DNA of 64,000 bases. It comes from Kitasatospora paranensis (GTDB lineage: Bacteria; Actinomycetota; Actinomycetes; Streptomycetales; Streptomycetaceae). Positions 44,465-53,050 of the stretch are shown here, one piece after another. Location: the NCBI RefSeq assembly GCF_039544005.1, contig NZ_BAABKV010000001.1, positions 4,030,001-4,094,000 on the forward strand, given 5' to 3'. Within the stretch, counting starts at the first letter, position 1, and each line of letters begins with the position of its first letter. The position numbers and the translations under genes are program-made. The notes beneath the pieces are model-generated. The model had not been told where the DNA came from. It saw only the letters and a list, made by a program, of their open reading frames with translations, and made no database searches.

Positions 44465-45527
44465 CACAGCTCCTCTGCCAGGCCCTGATACGCCGGGTAC
44501 CGTCCGCGCTCCGGTGGAGGGCGTCGGCCGGAGCCTCTCCGGGACACTCCGCAGGCGCCGCCCGGTGACGAGGTACTGCCGACCCTCTGCGGAACGGATC
44601 CGGCGCTGATTCGGCTCCGTTCGGGCGAGTCCTCGGCGGCACGGACGATCCGCGCCGTCCACGCCAGCCCGGAGACCTCCAGCAACGCACCCGCGGTAAG
44701 GCAGGCCAGGCCCGTCGGTGTGTGGAGCAGGACCGGCACCGGACGCGCGCCCAGGGCGGCTCCGAGTCCCAGACCGAACACGGGCAGCATCGCGAGCAGG
44801 GTGATGGTGGCGCGGGCACCGGCGAGCTCCCCTGCCACCTCCTCGGCCAGTGCGCGTTCCGCGCGAAGGGCGTCCGCGATCCGGTCGAGGCCGAGCACAA
44901 GGCCGGTGCCGCTGTCGGCGCTGACCTGCCAGCACGCGGCGACCGCTGCCCCGCCCGCCCCGCCCGGCATCTCGGCGACCAGCCTGAACGCCGCTGGAAC
45001 GTCGGCGCCGTAGTGCACCGCCGCCAGCCGTGCGCCCGGCTCGCGACCGAGGGCCTGCCGGAGGGCCGGACTCCTGGTCAGGACGGTGTGCAGGGCGTAC
45101 TCAGGTGTCGCGCCGCTGCGAAGTTCCGCAACCAGTCCAGCGCACAGGTCGATCACGGCGTCGGTGCGGCGACCGGCTTCGGCTGCTGTGCGGCGGCGCA
45201 CTCGCAGCCGCCGCAGGGGCACGATCCCCACCGCGAGGAGGAGCCCCGGAATCACCGAGTCGGTGGCCCCGGTTGCCGCGAGGCCCGCCGGCAGGAGCAG
45301 CAGTTCGGGACATGCCCAGGGGGCGGTCGCCACCCTGTCAGGCGGCGGCGCACCCGGCCGAGCGGGCCGACTCTGCCCGCTCGGGTGGCCGGAGGGCAGA
45401 CGCTGTGGGCCCGACGGGAGGACCGCACTCGGCCACGCACCGCGGCAAGAGGGAGGGCGAGAAGGAGGAGAAGGAGGACGGCGCCGCCCAGAATGACGGC
45501 TGTCGTGGCCCTGTCCGTGCTCATCAT
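44461..45527 (-). CDS. TadB-like type II secretion F-domain membrane protein, frameshift
   Basis: About 355 residues after correction. The N-terminus MMSTDRATTAVILGGAVLLLLLLALPLAAV is a membrane helix in one frame; the F domain is in another: DAVIDLCAGLVAELRSGATPEYALHTVLTRSPALRQALG, ACWQVSADSGTGLVLGLDRIADALRAE and ATITLLAMLPVFGLGLGAALG. One extra base in the G5 run (plus) at 45319-45323 joins them as WRPPPWACPELLLLPAGLAATG. The start overlaps the small upstream gene's stop and the end overlaps TadC. Together with TadC it should form the inner-membrane platform driven by TadA. A weak, frame-consistent Pro-rich tail ends it. Confidence 0.82.
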
Positions 45528-45826
45528 GGTCTCCGTCCGACGGCCGTGATTCCGGGTGTCGCAGTGCCGGATGGTCCGGCGCCGCCGGCCGCTCCGGCGG
45601 CGGATGCCGCGCTGTCGGGTGTCCCCCTGCCGGCTTCCCCGGCGCCGGGTGTCCTGGCTTCCGGCGTCCTGGCATCGGGTGTCCTGGCTCCGGCTGCCGA
45701 GCCCCGCGGTGGAGCGGCGTCTCGTGGCGGGATGCCGCGCACTGCCGAATCCAGCAGGCGCCAAGCCGTCGCGGCGACCGCGCAGAGCGCCAGCCCCCAG
45801 ACCAGATCCATCTGGCGGATCGTCAC
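45524..45826 (-). CDS. Small single-helix membrane protein between tadA and tadB
   Basis: A 100-residue open frame. GTG 45826 overlaps the TadA stop (GTGA), and its stop overlaps the TadB start region (ATGATG), so it is embedded in the operon with no free space. It begins VTIRQMDLVWGLALCAVAATAWRLLDSAV, one hydrophobic helix. The rest is Ala/Gly/Pro/Thr-rich with ARTPDARTPEARTPG repeats from an imperfect DNA repeat at about 45650-45690. I do not recognise it; perfect coupling suggests a real accessory subunit, but the low-complexity tail could also be a divergent piece of another gene. Confidence 0.6.
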   Translation of the reverse strand: MTIRQMDLVWGLALCAVAATAWRLLDSAVRGIPPRDAAPPRGSAAGARTPDARTPEARTPGAGEAGRGTPDSAASAAGAAGGAGPSGTATPGITAVGRRP

Positions 45827-47214
45827 AGGAGACTCCCGGGCAGGAAGACGCCGCGTTCCTCGCAGGCGCGTTGCAGGTTGGTCCAGCCCGGGCCGAGATC
45901 GCATGCGCCGTCCGCCCTGAACAGCACGGCCGGCAGCGTGTCGGCCAGGCCGTTGCCCCTGTCGACGACCGTGTGCAGTTCGGCGACGCGTCGTGCACCG
46001 TTCTGCGGGTCGCGGACGAGGTGGATGACCACATCCAGAGCTGCCCGCAGCTGGCTGTGCAGCAGGAAGCGGTCGAGCCCGGCGAGCGCGCCGAGGGCCT
46101 CCAACCTGACCGGGACATCGGCCGCCGCGTTCGCGTGGACGGTGCTGAAGCCACCTTCGTGCCCCGTGTTGAGGGCAGCGAGCAGGTCAACCACCTCGGC
46201 GCCCCTGACCTCCCCCACCACCAGGCGGTCCGGGCGCATCCGCAGGGCCTGGCGGACCAGATCGCGCAGGGTGAGCTCGCCCAGGCCCTCCTGGTTGGGC
46301 GGACGGCTCTGGAGCCGTACGACGTGCGGGTGGGCCGGGCGGAGTTCGGCCGAGTCCTCGGCGAGGACGATGCGTGCCCCCGGATCGACCAGGCCGAGCA
46401 GAGCGCACAACAAGGTCGTCTTGCCCGAACCCGTACCCCCGCTGATCAGCAGGGCGAGGCGGGCCTCGACGATCCGGGCCAGGAGGTCGGCACCGGCCCG
46501 GGGCAGCATCCGCCCTGCCACGAGCCCGTCCATGGTGAACGGGCGGGAGCGACTCGTCCGGAGGGAGATGTGGGTGCAGTTGCCGGCGATGGGCGGGATG
46601 ACCGCGTGCAGCCGGGTGCCGTCGGGCAGTCGTGCGTCGACCCACGGCATGGCGTCGTCGAGACGACGGCCGGCCGCCGTGGCAAGGCGGTGGGCGAGGC
46701 GGCGGACGGCCTGGGCGTCCGGGAACCGCACTCCCTCGGCCCGCTCCAGACCCCCTCCGCGGTCGATCCAGACCTCGTCGGGCCCGTTGACCAGGACATC
46801 GGTGACGTCGGGGCGCATCAGCAGGCCGTCCAGCGGCCCCGCCCCGATGAGCTCCGCCTGGATCTGCCGGACGGTGTCGAGCACATCGCTCCCGCCGAGC
46901 GACGGATGGTGGGCCCGCAAAACGGCGGCGACCGACCCGGTGGTGGGCAGCGCCCCGGCCTCCGCCAGGTGCAGTCGAACGACGTCGAGCAGGGCGGCTG
47001 GGTACGACTGCACCTGGTCTCCCCTCGCAGCCCCGGACGATCCTGGCGGGCCGGCCTGCGCCTGACGGCCCCCGGACCGATCGTGCGGCGCCGGAGCTCC
47101 GCACGGTTGGACGGCCCTGGAGGGGCCGGTTGCCGACCCCATCGGCCTGCGTCGCAGGCCGATGCCCGACCCACCCGGATCGGTCTCTGTGCCCCTGCTC
47201 GGACGGCTCCTCAC
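45823..47214 (-). CDS. TadA/CpaF-type secretion ATPase
   Basis: A type IV pilus/Tad motor ATPase, 463 residues from GTG 47214. Motifs: DVTDVLVNGPDEVWIDRGGG, RLPDGTRLHAVIPPIA, Walker A LISGGTGSGKTTLLCALLG, the Asp box VLAEDSAEL, Walker B RPDRLVVGEVRGAEVVDLLAALNTGHEGG and the His box STVHANAA. GTG 47214 is GTGA-coupled to the TadZ stop, but ~65 Arg/Gly-rich residues precede conserved sequence. ATG 47142 and GTG 47013 (with AGGGGAGA before VQSYPAALLDVV) are credible alternatives. It powers assembly by the TadB/TadC platform. Confidence 0.93.
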   Translation of the reverse strand: MRSRPSRGTETDPGGSGIGLRRRPMGSATGPSRAVQPCGAPAPHDRSGGRQAQAGPPGSSGAARGDQVQSYPAALLDVVRLHLAEAGALPTTGSVAAVLRAHHPSLGGSDVLDTVRQIQAELIGAGPLDGLLMRPDVTDVLVNGPDEVWIDRGGGLERAEGVRFPDAQAVRRLAHRLATAAGRRLDDAMPWVDARLPDGTRLHAVIPPIAGNCTHISLRTSRSRPFTMDGLVAGRMLPRAGADLLARIVEARLALLISGGTGSGKTTLLCALLGLVDPGARIVLAEDSAELRPAHPHVVRLQSRPPNQEGLGELTLRDLVRQALRMRPDRLVVGEVRGAEVVDLLAALNTGHEGGFSTVHANAAADVPVRLEALGALAGLDRFLLHSQLRAALDVVIHLVRDPQNGARRVAELHTVVDRGNGLADTLPAVLFRADGACDLGPGWTNLQRACEERGVFLPGSLL

Positions 47215-48326
47215 AGCGCCCCTCCCTCGGCGGCGGCCACGGGCGGCATGACCTCGTTGAGAAAGCTGCCGCAGAAGCGGGCGAGCGGTCCGTGCTCCCG
47301 GACGCCGGGCGGGGTGCCCCGCTCCACGTCCAGGTCGAGGCCCGGCTCGGCGGGGAGCTCGCCGGCGCACGGCAGCCGAAGATTGCGGGCGATCTCCGCA
47401 CCGGACAATCCGATCGGCCCCGGCACGCGGACCACGGCCCGGAGATCGGACAACCGCATGCGGGCGGCCGCGGCCACCCGGCCGGTGGCCGCCAAGGCGC
47501 GGAGCTCGGCGGGAACCACCAGCAGGCAGGTGTCGATCTGCTCCAGCGCCTCGGCCGCCGCCGGGTCGATGTGCCGGGGCAGGTCGACCACCACCAGGCC
47601 GCCGCGCCGCCGGGCGGCTGCCAGCACGCTCCGCATCGCCTCGGGCGGGATCGTCAGGCAGTCGCTGCGATCCCAGGAGAGGGCATTGAGCCGGTGCAGC
47701 TCGGGGAGGGCCTTGGCCAGTTCGGCGCTGCTGAGGCGGCCGCGCGAGCCGGCCAGGTCGGGCCATCGCAGGCCGTCGGAGGTCTCACCGCCGAGCAGGA
47801 CGTCGAGCCCGCCCCCGAGCGGGTCGGCGTCGACGAGCATCGTGCGATGGCCCTCCCGGGCGCCGGTGACCGCCAGCGCGCAAGCGAGCGTCGAGGCACC
47901 CGCTCCGCCGCGGCCGCCCAGCACCCCGACGGTGAGCGCCGGCGGACCGACGCCCTCGGCCGCGTCGGCAATACGGTCCAGCAGCCAGGCCTGGCAGTCG
48001 GGAAGGAAGATCACCTGCTCCGCCCCGAGGCGGACGGCCCGCACCCAGACCGCGCCGTCGTCCAGATCGAGGCCGAGCAGCAGCACGCCGGGCCGTCTCG
48101 CGAGCCCGCTGCAGCGTTCGGCGACGTCGTCCCCGACGAGCACGAGGGGCGCACTCTCCCAACGGCTCCGGGAGACGGCCCCCTCCCGGGTCAGTTGCGG
48201 CTCGACGCCCGCGGCCGCACAGATCCGCACGAGGTGTTCCGCCAGTTCGGTGTCCTCGGTGACGATCAGCGGCCCGGCCGACGCAGTGCTGTCGGCGGAT
48301 TCGGAGTCGGTGGTCGGTGTCTGCAT
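47211..48326 (-). CDS. TadZ/Ssd-type MinD/ParA-like ATPase
   Basis: A 371-residue protein of the CpaE/TadZ group, the streptomycete and mycobacterial septum-site-determining (Ssd) protein. The N-terminal ~120 residues are a receiver-like domain (PLIVTEDTELAEHLVRICAAAGVEPQ; LDLDDGAVWVRAVRLGAEQVIFLPD). The ATPase domain has the Walker A variant GVLGGRGGAGASTLACALA without the first deviant Lys, MLVDADPLGGGLDVLLGG and VVVDLPRHIDP. It should position the Tad machinery; Ssd homologues also affect division. ATG 48326 starts the operon. Confidence 0.9.
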   Translation of the reverse strand: MQTPTTDSESADSTASAGPLIVTEDTELAEHLVRICAAAGVEPQLTREGAVSRSRWESAPLVLVGDDVAERCSGLARRPGVLLLGLDLDDGAVWVRAVRLGAEQVIFLPDCQAWLLDRIADAAEGVGPPALTVGVLGGRGGAGASTLACALAVTGAREGHRTMLVDADPLGGGLDVLLGGETSDGLRWPDLAGSRGRLSSAELAKALPELHRLNALSWDRSDCLTIPPEAMRSVLAAARRRGGLVVVDLPRHIDPAAAEALEQIDTCLLVVPAELRALAATGRVAAAARMRLSDLRAVVRVPGPIGLSGAEIARNLRLPCAGELPAEPGLDLDVERGTPPGVREHGPLARFCGSFLNEVMPPVAAAEGGAL

Positions 48327-48946
48327 GACGGTCTCCCCCGCGTGGGCGTTGTCCGGTGCGGTGCCGACCGGTGCCCGGGCACGGACACGCGCCTCGGCGC
48401 CGATCGGAGGGCTGCTCGCAGGGCTCCCCGATGTCCGGGAAGTACGGCTGCCCGGGGACCACGTTGGGGCTTGGCGATCAATCCGTCTGCGCCCTGTCAA
48501 ATCCTGTGGACAACTCGGGTATGTGGATAACTTCGTTCACTCGCCAGGGGGCAATGCATCGGAGAATTGACGCAGAGAGCCTCGGTCGGGCTATGAAGAA
48601 GGCGGGCGAACATCGATCAATCGATCACAAAGAGTGACGAAAATCCCGCGCGCGTTCGGACCCGCAAGCGATCGGCATCCCCCGGCAGGCCTCCGCTGCG
48701 CTCTCCGGCCCGACACGTCAACGGGCCCGCAGAACGGGCCCGGACATGCGACGACCCCCGCCGGGGGGAGAGCGGGGGTCGTCTATCCACGGCCCGACTC
48801 GGGGGGAGGAGCCGGACCGGGTTAGCACGGTCGCGAACGATCCGTGACTTCCATGGTGTACCCGAGCGGCCAGAAACACAAACCCGCACGGCCGGGAGTA
48901 CGCCGAATGGCGGGGTCATTTGCCGGGCCCTCTATCCTCGGATCCC
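48327..48946. other. Long divergent intergenic region between tadZ and the HAD gene
   Basis: A 620-bp gap with the tadZ-operon promoter on one side and the HAD promoter on the other. It includes an AT-richer stretch (48485-48650), two ACGGGCCCG copies near 48720-48743 and a strong hairpin at 48750-48783. No convincing gene; a short open frame near 48617-48919 on the minus strand lacks family features. Confidence 0.5.
48750..48783. terminator. Hairpin with 12-bp perfect stem
   Basis: GACGACCCCCGC (48750-48761) pairs with GCGGGGGTCGTC (48772-48783) around a G-rich 10-base loop. It lies in a gene-free gap between divergent genes, so it does not follow an annotated gene. It could be a terminator of an unseen transcript or a leader structure of the HAD mRNA. 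Confidence 0.5.
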
Positions 48947-50082
48947 GTGGACACCACCGAGAACGCCGACTTCGTCGACCGTGGCCCCGAGGCCACGAAC
49001 GGTACCGCCCCGAACGAGCCCCGGGCGACCCCCTCCGGGGAGTCCGCGGCGGCGTCCGACCAGCCGCCGGGCGCCGTGCCGGACACCGGCGCCGCGCCCC
49101 TCCCGAACGCCGTGCCCGAGGATCCTGCCGACGACGGGCAGCGAGCCCCCACGCCGACGACGCCGCCCCGGAGCAGGGCCCCGGAGCCGCCGCGGACTCC
49201 GATGCAGACGCGGACGCGGACGCAGGTTCGGACGCGGACGCAGAGTCCTCGCCGGAGTCCGCCCTGCGCCGCCCGTACGGCGTACCGCGCACCGCGGCGT
49301 TCTTCGACCTGGACAAGACGATCATCGCCAAGTCGAGTGCCCTGGCATTCAGCCGCCCGTTCTACCAGGGCGGCCTGATCAACCGTCGGGCGGTACTGAA
49401 GAGCGCCTACGCCCAGTTCGTCTTCCTCATCGGCGGCGCGGACCACGACCAGATGGAGAAGATGCGGCAGTACCTGTCGGCGCTGACCCGCGGCTGGAAC
49501 GTGCAGCAGGTGCGGGAGATCGTGTCGGAGACGCTCCACGAGCTCATCGACCCGATCATCTACGACGAGGCCGCGTCGCTGATCGAACAGCACCATGCCG
49601 CCGGGCGCGATGTCGTGATCGTCAGCAGTTCCGGCTCCGAGGTGGTCGAGCCGATCGGCCGACTGCTGGGCGCCGACCACGTGATCGCCACCCGCCTGGA
49701 GGTCGCGGAAGGCCGCTACACGGGTGAGATCGAGTACTACGCCTACGCGGAGAACAAGGCCGCCGCGATCCGCGACCTGGCGGCCGTCGAGGGGTACAAC
49801 CTCGCCGACTGCTATGCCTACAGCGACTCCTCGACGGACCTGCCCCTGCTGGAAGCCGTCGGCCATCCGTCGGCGGTCAACCCCGACCGTGCCCTGCGCA
49901 AGGAGGCGGCGGCCCGCGAGTGGCCCGTACTCGTCTTCAGCCGGCCGGTCGAACTCCGGCGCAGACTGCCCGAGTTCTCGACTCCGAGCCGCTCCGTACT
50001 GCTGGCGGTGGCGCTCGGGACGGCTGCCGTCACGGCCGGCCTGCTCTGGTACACGGCGCGACGCCGACGCCCGGAAAGCTGA
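48947..50082 (+). CDS. HAD-IB phosphatase-like membrane protein, frameshift in linker
   Basis: About 378 residues after correction. An acidic disordered N-terminus (~105 residues, including a DADADADAGSDADAE run) precedes a HAD-IB (SerB-like) domain: motif I AAFFDLDKTIIAKSSALAF, motif II VVIVSSSGSEVVEPI, motif III/IV NKAAAIRDLA and CYAYSDSSTDLPLLEAVGH. A C-terminal helix LLAVALGTAAVTAGLLWYT with a basic end suggests membrane anchoring. GTG 48947 opens VDTTENADFVDRGPEA; the frame breaks in the C5 run 49146-49150, where one more C gives QRAPHADDAAPEQ. The substrate is unknown; relatives include phosphoserine-type and glycerophospholipid phosphatases. Confidence 0.87.
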
Positions 50083-50635
50083 CGGACCACCCCGGATCGG
50101 GCCGGGCCGTCCGGCTTCCGCCACGCCGTTCACCGGCCCCGGAAGCCGGACAGAAACCGGACGGCGGAGCACACTGCCGCCGAATCGGACAATCGGGAAA
50201 AAGTTCTTCTTTCGGGTTCCGCTTTGCAGCGATCCGCGATAGAAAGGACTTACGGCCCGCGAGACCCGGCAGGACCCGAAGAGGTCAATCCGACAACGCA
50301 GTTAAGGCCCCACGGACCGCGTGCAGATGATTGGGCACCCACATGCAGCCGACCCGCTGACGGGCCGCCGCACCAGGTGAACGGGCAGGATCCCCACCTG
50401 ATGGGCACTTCCGGTGCATGCTTGGTAACCCGGTACCTGCGCCAGCGGCGGCACCGGTCAGTCTCAGGTGCCGCCGCATCTGCATGCTGGGGGAAGCCGC
50501 GCCGCACCCGCGCCCCTACCCCGAAGCGCAGCCCGCCGAGCTGCGTCCGTCGCCCTTCGAAGGGCACCATTCACCCACCCGGGCGATTCCCACCGGCAGG
50601 GCGACACAGCCCGGTGACCGCGCCGGCCGGCGACC
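50083..50635. other. Gene-free region between HAD and Fic-like genes
   Basis: A 553-bp stretch between convergent genes. It holds an unusually AT-rich patch at about 50190-50255 (with AAAAAGTTCTTCTTTC). I find no start with a ribosome site followed by a protein of coding quality on either strand, and no RNA I recognise. Confidence 0.5.
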
Positions 50636-51517
50636 TCAGACCATCCCTCGCTGCATCGCCTCGCAGACCGCGGTGCTTTCCCGCACGCCGAGTCGCAGCG
50701 CCTCGCCGCAGTGGCCGATCCAGCGCGCCATGCCCTCCTCCGTCCCGCCCAGATACCCGGCCAGCGCCTCGCGGTAGGCCGCAGTACCGAGTTCGGCCAG
50801 CCCGACCTCGGCCGGACAGATCGCCTTCGGGTCGAGGCCCTCCGCGATCAGGACAATGCGCTGCGCGGCGCGGGCCACCACCCCGTTGTGCGCGCCGAAC
50901 GGGCGCAGGGCCAGCAGTTCGCCGTGCACCACCGCGGCCACGACCAGTGCCGGCGTACCGCTCGCCGCGCCGTCCGCACGGGCTGCGAGGAGTTGCGCCA
51001 GCTGGTCGAGCCTGGCGGCCGCCTCGTCCGCAGGGGGCGCGGGCGGGAGCTCGACCTCCTGGACCTTCCGTTCGAAGCCCTCCGCCGCGGCGATCTCCAC
51101 CGGGAACAGCGGCCCCGCAGGCTCGCCCTCCCGCCGCGGCCGACCGGCCGCGGGATCCGCGTCACCGGCTGCCAGCAGATGAAGCCGCGCCAGCACCTGG
51201 AGCGGAGAGTGCCGCCACACACCCAGCAGCTGGCCGGCATCGGCCGAGATGCGGAGGGCTCCACCCACCGTCCGGGCTTCCGGGTCACCGCCGAAGTCGC
51301 TCCTCCGACGGATCTCCTCCAAGGACCAGTCGGCACCGTCGAGGGCCGCCGAGGCGCGCGCCCCGCGGATGGCGGCCTCCGAGGTCACCTCTGCGGCGCG
51401 GCGGCGCATGACACGGTGCCCGTAGAGGCGGTCCACGGCCTTGCGCACCTCGGCCACGGCCTCGGGTACTCCGGACAGCGCGGCCAGCGGGGCGAGGGGA
51501 TCAGTTCCAGTGCTCAC
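50636..51517 (-). CDS. Degenerate Fic-like protein
   Basis: A 293-residue helical protein. The middle to C-terminal segment LVVAAVVHGELLALRPFGAHNGVVARAAQRIVL aligns by eye with the Fic core, usually HPFxxGNGRxxR. Here the catalytic His is Arg (RPF) and GNGR is GAHNGVVAR, so AMP-transfer is doubtful. The N-terminal EAAIRGARASAALDGADWSLEEIRR resembles the region before Fic domains that carries the inhibitory (S/T)xxxE(G/N) helix, without its Glu. ATG 51517 lies after AGGTGAG. Similar streptomycete proteins are sometimes labelled oxidoreductase, for which I see no evidence. It may be a pseudoenzyme or a divergent catalyst. Confidence 0.72.
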   Translation of the reverse strand: MSTGTDPLAPLAALSGVPEAVAEVRKAVDRLYGHRVMRRRAAEVTSEAAIRGARASAALDGADWSLEEIRRRSDFGGDPEARTVGGALRISADAGQLLGVWRHSPLQVLARLHLLAAGDADPAAGRPRREGEPAGPLFPVEIAAAEGFERKVQEVELPPAPPADEAAARLDQLAQLLAARADGAASGTPALVVAAVVHGELLALRPFGAHNGVVARAAQRIVLIAEGLDPKAICPAEVGLAELGTAAYREALAGYLGGTEEGMARWIGHCGEALRLGVRESTAVCEAMQRGMV

Positions 51518-51617
51518 CTACCCGAGGGTAATGACTGCCCGCCCGACCCCTGTACAGCAACCCCGGCATCACTCGATCGAGGCAATCCGCCCTGCCCGCA
51601 CACGCGGCACCCGAAAC

Positions 51618-51642
51618 CACCGATAGCATGCCGCTATCGGTG
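51618..51642. promoter_or_regulatory. Perfect inverted repeat upstream of the CooC/ParA-like gene
   Basis: CACCGATAGC (51618-51627) and GCTATCGGTG (51633-51642) are perfect 10-bp arms with a 5-base spacer ATGCC. It lies 68 bp before the ATPase start, in the divergent gap with the Fic-like gene, followed by AT-rich GATAACGATTTCC. It could be an operator for either gene. Confidence 0.55.
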
Positions 51643-51710
51643 ACGATAACGATTTCCAACACCCGTCGGCGGCGCTTCCGTGTGCCGACGCGACAGCCGG
51701 GGAGTCCCAG

Positions 51711-52695
51711 ATGAAGATCGCCTTCGTCGGCAAGGGCGGCAGCGGCAAGACCACGTTGTCCGCACTGTTCATCCGCCATCTGGCCGCCGCCGGCCAACCG
51801 GTGATCGCCATCGACGCGGACATCAACCAACACCTGGGCCCCTCCCTGGGACTGACCGACGACCAGGCCGCCGCACTCCTCGCTGGGCGCGCACCTGCCC
51901 GCCATCAAGGAGTACCTGCGCGGCGGGAACCCGCGGATCGGCTCGGCCGACGAGATGATCAAAACCACTCCCCCGGGGAGTGGTTCGCGGCTGCTCCGGA
52001 TCGTGGAGGACAACCCGGTCTACACGGCGTGCGCCCGTCCCGTCGCGCTGGACGAGGGCTCGGTGCGCCTGATGGCCACCGGCGCCTTCGCCGAGGAGGA
52101 CCTCGGCGTCGCCTGCTACCACTCCAAGGTCGGCGCGGTGGAGCTCCTGCTCAACCACCTGACGGACGGTCGCAACGAATACGTGGTGACCGACATGACG
52201 GCCGGGTCCGACTCGTTCGCCTCCGGCCTGTTCACCCGGTTCGACCTGACCTTCCTGGTCGCGGAGCCGACCCGCAAGGGGATCTCGGTCTACCGCCAGT
52301 ACAAGGAGTACGCCCGCGACTTCGGGGTCGCCCTCCGCGTGGTCGGCAACAAGGTGCAGACCACGGCCGACCTCGCATTCCTCCGCCGCGAGGTCGGCGA
52401 GGACCTGCTGGCCGCCTTCGGGCACTCGGAATGGGTGCGACGGCTGGAGCAGGGCGCCGAGCCGGCCCTGCGCACCCTGGAGCCGGAGAACCGGGCCGTC
52501 CTCGAAACCCTGAAGGCCGAGGCGGACGGCGCGTTCGCGCTGCGCGACCCGGAGCGCTACACCGCCCAGGCCGTCCACTTCCACCTGCGGAACGCCGAGA
52601 GCTGGGGCAACGCCAAGGTCGGCATCGACCTGGCCGCCCAGATCGACGAGGGCTTCGTCCTCGGGGCCGCCCAGTTGGACGCCGCGCCGGCCTGA
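51711..52695 (+). CDS. CooC/ParA-like P-loop ATPase, frameshift
   Basis: About 328 residues after correction. A MinD/CooC-type ATPase: MKIAFVGKGGSGKTTLSALFIRHLAAAG has the deviant Walker A KGGSGKTT, then IAIDADINQHLG and VVTDMTAGSDSFASGLF (Walker B region). Later landmarks are FLVAEPTRKGISVYRQYKEYARDFGVALRVVGNKV and the conserved end HFHLRNAESWGNAKVG. The break is at CC 51878-51879; two further bases give AALPSLGAHLPAIKEYLRGGNPRIG. ATG 51711 follows GGGGAGT. CooC relatives insert metals; here no nickel enzyme is adjacent, so the role is open. Confidence 0.87.
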
Positions 52696-52826
52696 CCGGC
52701 CCCGCCGCCCGGCCCGCTTCCGCCGCCCGACCGGGGCCGCCGTCCGCGCTGACCTGCGCGTTCGGCGGCCCTTCCGTCGTGCGCGGCACCGCGAGTTCCC
52801 ACACCTCATTCCGGCCACTCATAAAG

Positions 52827-52862
52827 GTGAATCCACCGCTCCGGCCTGTCGTTCGGATTCAC
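52827..52862. promoter_or_regulatory. Inverted repeat in the gap before the SulP-carbonic anhydrase gene
   Basis: GTGAATCC (52827-52834) and GGATTCAC (52855-52862) are perfect 8-bp arms 20 bases apart, followed by an AT-rich promoter-like stretch (AAAGATCTCATTACTC). They lie about 190 bp before the SulP-carbonic anhydrase ATG, within a 355-bp gap without genes. Candidate operator. Confidence 0.45.
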
Positions 52863-53050
52863 ACCGTGCAAAGATCTCATTACTCTCGGTTTACCGATTC
52901 TTGGGCCAGCCGAGCCTTGATGGTCTATGAGCCCCGCGGGCACCCGCCGCGCTCACACCATCCCGCCCAGCCGTCGCAACCCACGACAGCCGATCCGCCC
53001 GCAGCATCGCCGGACCTGACTGCGTTCGTTCCCCGGAGAGACGGGAAGCC

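Noticed and set aside
48617-48919. A 100-codon minus-strand open frame upstream of the HAD gene
   Set aside because: It covers a strong hairpin, has no ribosome site and no recognisable features.
51640-51660. GATAACGATTTCC as a Zur-type zinc operator
   Set aside because: It only loosely resembles actinobacterial Zur boxes, lacks the symmetric half and no zinc-uptake gene is adjacent.
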